This document shows positions 1-9,545 of a DNA stretch of 64,000 nucleotides, one piece after another (the first letter of the stretch is position 1; each line of letters opens with the position of its first letter). The stretch is from Portulaca oleracea (taxonomy: Eukaryota; Streptophyta; Magnoliopsida; Caryophyllales; Portulacaceae). Position numbers and translations under genes: made by a program. The DNA is taken from NCBI GenBank assembly GCA_029582165.1, contig CM055888.1, positions 35,326,908-35,390,907 on the forward strand. The letters run 5' to 3'. Under the pieces are notes generated by a model, which worked only from the letters and a program-made list of their open reading frames with translations, was not told where the DNA came from and made no database searches.

Positions 1-112
1 GGAGGAATATTTGCTGATCTAGAGAGCATCTGAGTGATAGAGGGCAAATAATTTCTTAATGACAGTGAATTCAATTCACGTTTAAGCCTTTTCTTCTCAA
101 AATCACTCAACA
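1..112 (+). mobile_element. 5' LTR of copia A, last 112 bp only
   Basis: These bases match 13710-13821 with only a few differences, which identifies them as the end of the upstream LTR copy. The LTR ends in CA at 111-112. Only 16 bp separate the LTR from the gag start at 129, and no TGG-initiated primer-binding site is visible there. Confidence 0.9.
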
Positions 113-128
113 ACTTCAAGGAATTATT

Positions 129-1000
129 ATGGCTTATTCTGCAAGTTCTTCTACTTTGAAATTCATGAATCCCGATTTCATGAAGCAAGACAAATTCGAT
201 GGCACAAATTACAATCGCTGGAAGGACAAGATGATGTTTTCACTCACTGCCTTGAACGTTATCTATCTTCTGCATCCAAACCTGCCTGAGATCAAAGATG
301 CCAAGGAGTCGGATCCACCGGAGTGTAAGCAAAAGGTTGCATAACTACTGAAGAAAAGGAAGGATGATGAGTTTGTGTGTCGAGGACATATTTTGGTTGC
401 CCTCGCAAACAATCTATACGACCTCTACATGATGTATTCTTCTCCAAGAGAGATTTGGAAGAAATTGGAGGACAAATATACTACCGAGAGGCAAGGTACT
501 GACAAGTTTCTTACTATGAAATTTCTAGAGCTTAAGATGACTGATTCTATACCAATTCTTGACCAAGTGCATGAATTGCTTGTCTTGGTTAATAGGCTTC
601 GTGACCTTAAGGTGATTTTAACCGAGGCATTCCAAGTGGGGGCGATTATTTCGAAGTTACCCCTACGTGGAATGATTATAGGAAGAAACTTCTTCATATG
701 CAAGAAGATTTCACTCTTGAGAAGATCATGAGACATCTCAGGATTGAAGAGGAGACTCGGAAGAGAGATGTCTCAGATCTTCCTAACAGTTCTAAGGTGA
801 ACAATGCTGAGGGTAAGTCAAAAAAGAACAATAAAAGGAAGACACCCGATTCTGATAAAATTGACAAGAAGAAAAATAAGAAATGTTATGGTTGTAATGG
901 GAAAGGTCACTACATTAAAGATTGCAAATTGGTTAAGAAACTCAGAAAGGAGACCCAAACACAAGGAACATCACCTAAAGCTAATCTGGTAGAGGAATAG
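129..1000 (+). pseudogene. copia gag (element A), broken
   Basis: This is the capsid/nucleocapsid region of the copia element; such proteins package element RNA in cytoplasmic particles. The N-terminal part (ATG at 129) has the copia-type motif FDGTNYNRWKDKM. A stop at 342-344 interrupts it and the frame continues through 375-660. A frameshift near 660-690 then moves the reading into the 698-1000 frame, which ends in a basic stretch and a CCHC zinc knuckle (CYGCNGKGHYIKDC). The combined length is about 290 codons, normal for a copia gag. The protease region follows in the same frame as the zinc knuckle after one stop. I am sure of the family and sure that it cannot be read through. Confidence 0.9.
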
Positions 1001-1012
1001 ATTGAGGATTTT

Positions 1013-1650
1013 GTTGCCATGATTACTACTTCTGTCAATAATTTGCATATAGACATGGTAACTGAAGGGAATATGGCAAGTGTAAGATCCAATGCTTGGT
1101 GGATAGATTCTGGTGCATCTGTACATGTGTGTTATGATAGGGCATAGTTCAAAAGCTATGAGGAAATTGCTGAGAAAGAAGTGTTGATGGGAAACCATGC
1201 AGTTGCAAAAGGTTCTTGGACAAGGCATAGTGGAACTACAGTTCACATCCGACAAGAAATTGACTTTGAAGAATGTTCTTCATGTGCCGGATATGAGGAA
1301 GAACTTGGTTTCTGAAGGTCTTTTTAACAATGGTGGTTTTAGAATAGTCACTGAATCTGATCAAGTTGTAATTTCCATGTCTGGAATATTTTTCGGCAAT
1401 GGATATTATTGTGATGGCATGTTTAAGTTAAACATTGATGGAATGGATGGAATAAATGTTGTTTCTGTTTATATTGTGGATTCTTGTTCTTTATGGCATG
1501 CTAGATTAGCACATTTAAATTTCACATCCTTAGAATATATGCAGAAACATGGCTATATTTCTGTGAATGATAAAATCAAGAAAGATTAGTGTGAATTTGT
1601 ATTCAAGCAAAGATCACTAAGGAACCCTTTTTTAAGGTAGAAAGGAAAAC
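1013..1650 (+). pseudogene. copia protease and gag-pre-integrase region (element A), broken
   Basis: The aspartic protease signature WWIDSGAS is encoded with the catalytic DSGA at 1106-1117, in the frame of the upstream zinc knuckle. A stop lies near 1145. A frameshift near 1205 moves the reading to the 1197-1589 frame, which holds typical copia text (LTLKNVLHVPDMRKNL) and the gag-pre-integrase motif LWHARLAHLNFTSLEYM. A stop at 1587-1589 separates this from the start of integrase. In an active copia element this part would process the polyprotein and begin the integrase module. The family is clear; the copy is non-functional. Confidence 0.88.
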
Positions 1651-1693
1651 TGAAATTGTTGATTTAGTTCATTCTGATATATGTAAATTTAAT

Positions 1694-2043
1694 CAAAAAA
1701 TTACTCGGAGGTACCCTAACTTTTGGTGAAATGTTTTTCAGGTACCCCAACTTTTCAAAACTAATTTTGGGGTACCCTTACTTTTTGGGTTAGAAATTAT
1801 TAGGTGCTTTTTCGGGCATCAATTTGGTTAAATGACCGAAATACCCTTGTTCTTCCATTTTTTAAGAAATACCCTTAAAGAAGAAGATAAGGGTATTTTG
1901 ATCACTTAATAAAATTGATGACCGAAAAAGCACCTAATAATTTCTAACCCAAAAAGTAAGGGTACCTCAAAATTAGTTTTGAAAAGTTGGGGTACCGAAA
2001 AATAGTTTCCCCAAATATTGGGGTACCTCCCAGTAATTTTTTG
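1694..2043. mobile_element. 350-bp foldback MITE, Mutator-type 9-bp TSD (copy 1)
   Basis: The element starts CAAAAAATTACT and ends AGTAATTTTTTG. It is flanked by a perfect 9-bp duplication, AAATTTAAT, at 1685-1693 and 2044-2052. Roughly the outer 150 bp at each end are inverted repeats, so most of the element folds back on itself. It has no coding capacity. A relative lies at 28333-28691. The 9-bp TSD points to mobilisation by a Mutator-like transposase. It interrupts the copia integrase reading frame. Confidence 0.9.
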
Positions 2044-2052
2044 AAATTTAAT

Positions 2053-2972
2053 GGCATGCTAACTAGAGGAGGTAAGCGTTATTTTATAACTTTTATTGAT
2101 GATTGTTCAAGATACACTTATGTGTATTTAATGAAGCATAAGGATGAGGCATTTAATTTGTTGAAACGCTGTAAGGCTGAAGTAGAAGACCAAAAAGAAA
2201 AGAAGATTAAGGTTCTTCGAAGTGACAGGGGGGGATATTTTCCTACTGAATTTGATGATTATTGTGAACAACATGGACTAATACATCAAAAATCAGCCCC
2301 TTATACTCCCCAACAAAATGGATTGGCGGAAAGGAAGAATCGTATCTTAGGAGAAATGGTTAACTCCATGCTTCTGAATTCTTAATTGCCATTTAATTTG
2401 TGGGGAGAGGCTCTACTTACAATATGTCATATCCACAATAGAATTCCATCTAGGAATAGGAAAATATCTCCATATGAGATATGGAAAGGTAGACAACCTA
2501 ATTTAAATTATTTTAAAGTGTGGGGATGTCTAGCCTTTTATAGAGTTCTTGATATCAAAAGGAAAAAATTAGGAGCTTGAGGTGTAAGGAGTGTATTTGT
2601 AGGATATGCTCAAAACTCAAAGGCATACAGACTGTTGGATTTACAATCTAATGTCATTGTAGAGACAAGGGATGCTGAGTTTTTAGAGGATAGACTTTTT
2701 GTTGATCTTGTTGAGCATACTACAAGCACTAATGTGGCACAACCTTTGCCACAGGAGAACATTCCTGAAACATCGGGAACTAAAAACAAATCTTGTGATT
2801 CCCCTATAGAGCCTAGGAGGAGTCAAAGAGTTAGGAAGGAGAAAAACTTAGGGCCGGATTTCATCTCTTTCCAACTGACATTGTTCTTAGTGGAAGGAGA
2901 TAGGAATAAGGTCACTAATAAAATTCCCATGATTCTCCATATTGAAGAAGAAGAGGATCCAAAAACTTATAG
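2053..2972 (+). pseudogene. copia integrase (element A), broken
   Basis: This is the rest of the copia integrase, which would join element cDNA to host DNA in the nucleus. One frame encodes FIDDCSRYTYVY with a catalytic Asp, and QNGLAERKN with the catalytic Glu of the D,D,E triad. The first Asp motif (VDLVHSDI) lies left of the MITE at about 1660-1680. In-frame stops at 2383-2385 and 2578-2580 break the frame. It continues through the conserved IWKGRQPNLNYFKVWGC and FVGYA segments to an acidic linker (IEEEEDPKTYSE). There it is cut by element B; the protein text resumes at 11137 (EAMASRDSSFWKEEI). Confidence 0.9.
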
Positions 2973-3116
2973 TGAGGTGTAGACACCGGGATTTGCATCG
3001 ATATAATCCCAGCTTATCAAGAGTTTAAATGAAACATCTAGGCCGGATACATCATTGGGCCAATGTAACAAGCAAAGCAAACAAAACAAGTTTAAGGCGA
3101 CCCACTATCAAGAATG

Positions 3117-3389
3117 AAACCCACACGGGTTTTGATTAAAGGAGGCGGCTCAGAACCAGAACAGGCCCAAGGCGCACCCTAGCCCAGAGGCTTGAAAACC
3201 CGCGCGGGTTTTGTTTTACCTAAGCGCGTCGTTTTGGCTCCGTCCACGTCAACGATTCGTGCCTAGATATTATAAAACCCGCGCGGGTTTTAATTTCCAG
3301 AAGTTGGCGCCAACATCTTTGATCATCCTTGATTTTAGCCCATATGGTTTGACCTTCTACCTTGACCTTCCATAACCCGCACGGGTTTT
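3117..3389 (+). promoter_or_regulatory. phased palindrome cluster in U3 of B 5' LTR
   Basis: Four copies of the motif AAAACCCGCGCGGGTTTT, or close variants, start at about 3117, 3195, 3274 and 3374. Those at 3195 and 3274 are perfect 18-bp palindromes. Spacings are 78, 79 and 100 bp. The last copy ends about 78 bp before the TATA box. GGCCCA-type elements lie between copies. The function is unknown; the position suggests a promoter element. Confidence 0.75.
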
Positions 3390-3467
3390 GATCTTTCATG
3401 GAGATGGAGGGCATGATCCTAGGGATGTGTCTCCCTCCATTTCCCTCCAAATCCCTCACCTCATCAC

Positions 3468-3477
3468 CTATAAATAC
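3468..3477 (+). promoter_or_regulatory. TATA box of B 5' LTR (CTATAAATAC)
   Basis: A canonical plant TATA box in a pyrimidine-rich, CA-rich leader. The equivalent box of the right LTR is near 10036, and C, D and I have the same CTATAAATAC core. Confidence 0.75.
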
Positions 3478-3853
3478 CCCCTCATAATCACTCTCATTTC
3501 ATCAACAATCATCCTCTATCACCCTTATTCTACCAAATTTCCATTAACTATTATCATCATCCTACCTACACTCTCTTAAACTCTCTCTATATATTATCCA
3601 TTCTCTTATTATCATCCTCTTACTCTACAAAATTCTCATCACATCACTATCCATATATCACCCTTCTATCATCCTCATACTTATCCTTTCATCCACCAAG
3701 TCAAAGGAAGTCAAGATTTTGATCGGCGCATTCGGATTCCTAAACTAACGAGGTTCGCCCTATGTTGTCGACGATTTGGATCAAATTCGCCGGTTCGGTT
3801 CTTTTGCCACCGTGATAGAAGCAAAATTCGCCGAGGAGACATAATACGAGCGC

Positions 3854-4273
3854 TCACACTCGAATTAGGGGACCGTACTCCAAGGTATCGGGAGATTGAA
3901 AATATTCAACTATGGTTTGAAAGTGTACCTTTTCGCCGAATATTGCGCTTCCGATGGCCCGAGAAGGAAGACATAAAAGCTCTTTGTATTGCTTGGGGAT
4001 GTCCGTTGGCGTTGGAGGTGACGTCGACCGAGCGAAATGATTTGTCCTTAGGATTAAGGACCATTCCTCCGGAAGCGGACGTAACTCCTTCCACGCAAAG
4101 CGAAATACATGCATTTTCGGATCCCAAAAAGTCTCCGCCGCACGGAGAAAATCGTTGTTAATCCTCACTTGTCGAAGACTCATCAAGCTCGTTAACTTGT
4201 ATCTTCTGAGCTCTTTCTTCTCTTCTTTGGACAACGTGCTCATCCAAGTTGCAAGTTTCTTCTCGAATGCCAT
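3854..4273 (-). pseudogene. DUF7745/PMD-related gene fragment, antisense in element B
   Basis: An uninterrupted 139-codon frame read against the element. It contains the segment FWDPKMHVFRFAWKELRPLPEEW, which resembles the N-terminal signature of plant TE-associated DUF7745-type proteins (FWDP..HVFRF..EL.P..EE); the assignment is from memory. These families are usually several hundred residues, so this is an N-terminal fragment. Its 3' part was probably lost in the deletion that also removed half of the 5' LTR. A TATA-like box lies on the minus strand at 4367-4377, about 95 bp before the ATG, with two palindromes (4495, 4572) upstream. No catalytic residues can be named. It may be a separate gene from the PMD gene or a paralogue. 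Confidence 0.5.
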
Positions 4274-4366
4274 GAAAACCGGGAAGTTTTCTTTGAGTTT
4301 TAGGAGAATATGTGATGAAGGCTTGGAAGTAGTGATTAGTAGTGATGATTATATGCATAACATGGG

Positions 4367-4377
4367 GTATTTATTAA
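4367..4377 (-). promoter_or_regulatory. TATA-like box for the antisense DUF7745-like fragment
   Basis: The minus strand reads TTAATAAATACCCC here, about 95 bp upstream of the ATG at 4273. Confidence 0.4.
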
Positions 4378-4494
4378 CCTCCATTCATGATAACAAATGG
4401 AGAAAATGCAACCAGCAACGATCACATAGCCGTTGCCCTCCATATCCCATGATTTTAACTCATTTACAATGGCTAGAAAAAAAAAAGCAATATC

Positions 4495-4589
4495 AAAACC
4501 CGCGCGGGTTTTGATGTGTCCAGATCCACGCGCGCACCTGTCCAAGCCCAGGCACAGGGCCTACTGAAGAGAAAACCCGCGCGGGTTTT
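4495..4589. promoter_or_regulatory. pair of perfect palindromes between the two antisense genes of B
   Basis: AAAACCCGCGCGGGTTTT occurs at 4495-4512 and again at 4572-4589, 77 bp apart. The pair lies upstream of the DUF7745-like fragment and downstream of the PMD gene. The rest of 4590-5019 is non-coding DNA and probably includes the PMD 3' UTR. Confidence 0.7.
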
Positions 4590-5019
4590 CTTTCGATATG
4601 GGCTGCCTCTCCGCCATTCATCCCACCTGTTCCTGATTGTAATTGGGCCCGAGAACTAATTTGGCCCGTTCTTTCATTTTTAATGTTTCAGATCTTTACC
4701 CAATGATGCTCGGTTCTGAAATTTTTGCTCGGTTCTGATTGTAATTGGGCCCGAGAACTCTGACACTTAAGTTTTTGTTTTCTTTTCTTTTTGGGGAAGC
4801 GGGATTAAGTTGGAATTAATCCCGTCATGTAGAACATCTTTCAGATATGCATTAATAAAATAAAATCGTGCATTCACCAAGTCTTGCATATAAAGTAAGA
4901 AATAAAATTCATAAAGAGTCTTGCATTAAAATAAATAAAAAAAGAGTACAAGTTAGTCCTGCATAACAAAAAAAAAAGTCTAGAAATGTGCATAGAGTTT
5001 TTGCTTGGCATCAGTTTGA

Positions 5020-8000
5020 TCACCACAAGGAGCCCGGATTGCCGCTATCTTTAACCGGGTTGGCACCAGCATGAGAAGTCCCAGCTTTGGAGGCACCAGC
5101 CATGTTGAAATAGGTGTCCCAAGAGTAGTACTCAGGACCAGGAGCTGTCTGCGGTGGCCCAGACAACGGAACCTCAGAAGGATGCACGCTTGACGGAGAT
5201 GATATGGAATGCTCCTGCGAACCGGCTAGCCATGAATGGTCAGGAACGTGCCACTCAACAGAAGGGGTAGGCCATACAGGACCAGTTCCGTAACCGGGGG
5301 CTGGCCAACCAGAAGAGGTCGACCCTCCTAGCCAAGAGTGTTGGGGTGCAGACCACTCTTGCGCACCCGTAGGCCATGAAGGACCCATTCCAGAGGTTGG
5401 AACTGGCCATCCAGCAAAATAAGAGCCAAAGCCAAAAGAGGAGGCGTCATATGGTGCAGGACGTGAAGTAGCGTCATCCGCTAGGGCTTGACCGCCAGGA
5501 TACCCTACGGATGCACCTGAATCATGGTCCCTCACCGCAATCTCCCGACGACGATGAGCAGAACGCACTGAAGCCGGAGTGCGGCGAGAATGAGAAGGCC
5601 GGTTGGTAGTACTCGACTCCGAAGCATCTTCCACTCAGTAGGAATGGGGTTGGGTATCACCACCATACCTAACACTATGATGTGACCCCCCTTGGTCAAG
5701 TTGTTCCTCTAAGGACATCTGAGCCATGTCCTCTTCCATAGGACGACGACCTTTGCTGCCAGATCTGCTATGATGGGACCCAGTTGAATGATGACCCTCG
5801 ATCATTATGCCTTTTCCGCGACCCTCGGGCACAGCTGCTAGAGGAGGACGAGAGGATCCACCAACCTCTTCCCGAGATCGGCCTCGGGAAGAATACTCCC
5901 ATGCCGAAGAGCGACGTGGGGGCTCAGTACGAGGGACCCCTGCAGTAGAACGCCGAGGGGGATCTCGAGGAACGGACTCTGCATCGGCCTCCACATCAGC
6001 CCTTCTGGTGGTGTTCCCGCGATACCTACCTGAGATGGTAAATGCCTGGTCAATGTGCTTCAGCAGAGTACTCCACTCCTTGGTAACTTGACGGAAGACA
6101 TCCCATCTTGGCTGAAAGATGATTAGGCCAAGGTTAGACATGTATAAATGACATAAAAAAATAAAGAAGTAACATGAAGACTTACCGGTTTCCAATTAAA
6201 CTCTCGGAGTGCAGAGCATTGACTGCTAGTCTCTACATCCAAGAAACCGCCAATCCTTCTTTTCGCCGGTGGAGCCTCCGCCTCAGCGACCTTAGCATAG
6301 GGCCCCAGCTGCAAACTTTACGATCAGGAATCAACCAAAAACACAATGAAAAATTCAAAGGAAGAAGATACCTACCACTCGGGGCGCCAAACGGCTCAAG
6401 TAGCGTTGAAATTCCTCATCAAATTGCTCCTGTGGGACGTTATGCACAAAATTGTCGAAGTCTTGGCGGCGAATCCAATCTCCCAATGCACCCGGAGCGA
6501 CGCGCCATGGCTCGAACATGTGCTCTGGAGGATCCTGGGGTATAAGGTAGGGATATCCATCCAGGATTTGCCTCGTAGCTCTCTCCCCCAAGTACCATAT
6601 GAAGCCTGAGGGTCCCTCCATTAGGATGCGGAGGCGGGTATCATGCTCCACCATTTGCAAAGGGGTAGGCAATCCGCTCAAGTCAAACTCCGCTCATGGA
6701 CGCCAGTTCACATGGTCCTATGAAAGAACGAGAATCAATTCAAGAATAAAAGCAAAATAAGTAAAGGCTCTAGGTATAAAGTAATACCGGGGTGAGATTA
6801 TCCAGCATAAGAGGAATGCGATCGAGACTACCCGACTGGAATTTCTTCCCACGAACGGCCTTGGTAGACCAGCGATCAGCAGTTGGGACTGTCTTATTCT
6901 TCTTGGAGCGAATGCCCAAAGACAAAATATACTTATATGCCCATGACTGCATGAATATAAAGTCAAAGAAGGATTGAAAGAGTAGCAAAACTACAAAGAG
7001 AAGAGTCTCGGGGACATACCTTGAGCACCTTCCACTGAGAAGGGCTGTACTGATAGCGAGTATGAGAATCGTGGAGGTAAACCGAATCGGTATCCTATGA
7101 AAGCCTAACGCCACGGCGAAGCCATAGGATGAAGTTCGCATAAGCTGCCTTGCCCCAGTTGAAGTTCCGGACATTATTTAAGTCCAGAAGATTCCGAAGC
7201 CACGTCAAAGTGATGTTATCACCCCGGTTGGCGAATACGGTAGCAGAAATGATGTACGCTAAGAAAATGAAGCGGCGTTGATCCCCAGGCAAGTTCTGGA
7301 AGTTGGCATCACGAATGGCCGCCTCGAAGTGTGCGTAAGCAAGGTTGGAAAGGCCCTGTTCTTGGCCTAAATGCGCTGACACTAGACCCCGAAGATCTAA
7401 GACCATGGGTGGAATCTCAGCGTCAAAAACTACATCACGCCCACCCCACGGAAGACTGGTGATCATGACAAAGTCTGTAGGTGTAACCGTCATCTCACCC
7501 ACAGGCAGATGAAAGGAGTTGGTGGTGTCCCAAAACCTTTCAGCTATGGCACGACCTATGACGCGGTATGTGCGACCCTTCCAAGCCACCAAACATTTCC
7601 AGAACGGCATAAGTCCTGCCGCGGTCAAGGTGTGTTCAACAAAGTTCCCAGGAATCGAGGCTGCTATCTTAAGAGGATCCTTTAGGACACCAAGGGTTTT
7701 CAAGTTGTCCTCCTAAAGGCAAACAGAAGGGGCTAGTTAAAGTTGGGGGCTCACCTAAATACATTGGGCCAAGGCATGTTCTTTCGAGCCCTAGCTGGAC
7801 CCAGCGCCAACACTGGGCTTACAGCCATGGCCCACAAGATAAATAAATTGGAAAACGAAAAAAAAGGCGCAAAACAAAAATAAAAAAAAGAAAAAAATGC
7901 CATACGGCCCAAATGAGCCGGCCCAGCAGAACGAAAACCCGCATGGGTTTTTGTTCTCTGATGGGCCGCACATCCGGGCCCGATGTTCCTTTTGGTGGCC

Positions 8001-8426
8001 TACAGGCCAGAAAACCCGCACGGGTTTTCTCTTTCCTAATGGGCCGATTTCCTTTGGGCCGAGCATGCATAAAACCCACACTGTTTTTCCCATGGGTTGG
8101 GTTTGTTCCGTTTCTCAAGTTGGCTTATCGTTTGTAATGCATAAAAAGAGCCAACATGAGGACATGCAAGCATGCTTAAAATCGACAAGACATGAAAAAT
8201 AAATTCGTGCTTGCTCATTTTTTTTTATTAAACTAAGCATAAAAAGAGAGGTTTTGGAAATTACCTTGCCATGGGAACGGTAGAACTTAGCATTGTTCCA
8301 AGGCTGAATAGTAAGGTCCGAAGGGTCGGCGTTCTCCCCCGGAATAAAGTTGCGACGTGAAGACATCTCGTGGGACCATGCCGCCGCATGTGGAAGAGGA
8401 GGATTCCTATGACCTCGGGGATGCAT
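5020..8426 (-). pseudogene. plant mobile domain (PMD, MAIN/MAIL1-like) gene, six exons, antisense in element B
   Basis: Exons on the minus strand are 8426-8265, 7712-7020, 6946-6788, 6717-6376, 6308-6186 and 6111-5020. All introns have GT...AG ends, all junctions are in phase 0, and the total is 857 codons. Exon 2 carries the PMD core (FWDTTNSFHLPVGEMTVTPTDF, then SLPWGG), a domain typical of MAIN/MAIL1-type nuclear proteins and of many plant TEs. Exon 3 has SWAYKYI and exon 4 a VNWRP segment, both usual in this family. The last exon is low complexity: an RS/RG-rich stretch, then two copies of a ~34-residue Trp/Pro/Ser-rich repeat (GWPxP...GPxWP...HSWL). In-frame stops at 7095-7097 (TAG), 6694-6696 (TGA) and 5635-5637 (TGA) make this copy a pseudogene. 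Reading against the host retroelement fits reports of antisense extra ORFs in Tat-lineage elements. Known PMD proteins act in gene expression and TE silencing; a role here is inference. Confidence 0.85.
7934..8088. promoter_or_regulatory. palindrome cluster inside intron 1 of the PMD gene
   Basis: Variants of the B palindrome lie at 7934-7951 (core GCATGGG), 8011-8028 (core GCACGGG) and, weakly, 8071-8088. The first two are 77 bp apart. GGCCCA-type elements surround them. Confidence 0.55.
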
Positions 8427-8538
8427 CTTCCAAAGAACTCAAATTATCTTCAAAGAACAAACTTTCTGGAGAGAGAAGGAGAAGCAAGAGAGATAAGGAA
8501 GAGTTGAAGGTGTGAGTGAATGAGGTGAATGAAGCTTG

Positions 8539-8550
8539 GTATTTATAGAA
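8539..8550 (-). promoter_or_regulatory. TATA box of the antisense PMD gene
   Basis: The minus strand reads TTCTATAAATACC about 115 bp upstream of the exon-1 ATG at 8426. This is a separate promoter inside the retroelement, pointing against its LTR. Confidence 0.6.
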
Positions 8551-8760
8551 ATAATGAGTGAATATGAACCGCTCGTTTCTAGGACCCGCCTCGAGATGCC
8601 AAATGCGTTTCATTGGTCGAAAATCCAAAGGTCATCACTTTGCCACCCAAAGAGGAGACATGGCTGCGTGGCACATTCTCATCTACACAAGTGCATGGCC
8701 CACCTTTGATACTCTTCACGATGAGAAGAAAAAGAAAAAAAAAAAAGAAAAAACAAGACC

Positions 8761-8857
8761 AAAACCCGCGCGGGTTTTGGATGCTCTATAGGCCCAATTC
8801 TGGCGGCCCAGCACCTTTCAATGACCCAATAGATCTTAGAAAACCCGCACGGGTTTT
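8761..8857. promoter_or_regulatory. palindrome pair upstream of the PMD promoter
   Basis: A perfect AAAACCCGCGCGGGTTTT at 8761-8778 and a one-base variant at 8840-8857, 79 bp apart. They lie about 210 bp upstream of the PMD TATA box, the same motif and spacing as in the LTR promoter. Confidence 0.7.
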
Positions 8858-9059
8858 ATACCAATATTCAGGTAAAAATCTGAACCCATTTGCTTTTGCG
8901 AAAACTAATACTTACTTTTATGATAATTTTCAGGTTGCCACATAAAAGATCACCATCATCTGGTCGCCGCTAAAAGGGACCATCCATCGTTAGGTTGCCG
9001 TATAAAAGAGCACCATCATCGGGTCGCCGCTAAAAAGGGTCCATCCGTCATCCGGTTGC

Positions 9060-9480
9060 CGCATAAAAGAGCACCATCAGCGACAATCATCCAACAGTTG
9101 CCACCTAAAGGCCTCCAACGATGTCGTCAACGACAGTCGTCCAACGGTTGCCACCTAAAGGCCTCCAACGATGTCGTCAGCAACAGTCGTCCAACGGGTT
9201 CCACATAAAGGGCTCTGACAATGTTAGCAATAACAGTCATTCAAACGGATTCCACTTAATGGTCTCCAAATAAAATTCTTAGCATCGGTCGTCCAACGGT
9301 TACCACCTAAAGGTTACCGACGATCTCTTCATCAGCATGAGTCGTTCAAACGGGTTCCACTTAAAGGTCTCCAAACGACATCCTCAGCATCAGTCGTCAA
9401 ATGGTTGCCACCTAAAGGTCATCGACGACACCATCAGCAGCAACGTCACCTGGTCGTCATGTAAAAGAGCACTGCCAGCA
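9060..9480 (+). repeat. 50-bp tandem array in the 3' untranslated region of B
   Basis: Degenerate tandem copies of a unit built on CCAACGGTTGCCACCTAAAG and ATGTCGTCAGCAACAGTCGT. The clearest copies (9121, 9171) are exactly 50 bp apart. The same unit recurs in C (about 38690-38960) and D (about 51900-52420). Hypervariable 3' tandem arrays are known from Tat-lineage elements. Confidence 0.8.
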
Positions 9481-9529
9481 TCAAGACAGACATCAAGTCT
9501 ACTTTGACCTTCGTCCTATTCGGACTCAT

Positions 9530-9545
9530 CAAAGTGGGGGCTCTC
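9530..9545 (+). other. polypurine tract of B
   Basis: AAAGTGGGGGCTCTC directly precedes the 3' LTR. The same tract precedes the 3' LTRs of C and D, which fixes B's orientation as plus. Confidence 0.75.

Larger units (their letters stand above)
2978..3766 (+). mobile_element. 5' LTR of element B, 3' half deleted
   Basis: Aligns with 9546-10330 of the right LTR up to the shared bases TATGTT. The remaining ~800 bp of the LTR and the PBS are absent. U3 and the TATA box are retained. Confidence 0.88.

Noticed and set aside
3388..3579. Short frame repeated at 9956-10147
   Set aside because: It is the CA-rich leader after the LTR TATA box, present in both LTRs, with no codon-level conservation that I can see.
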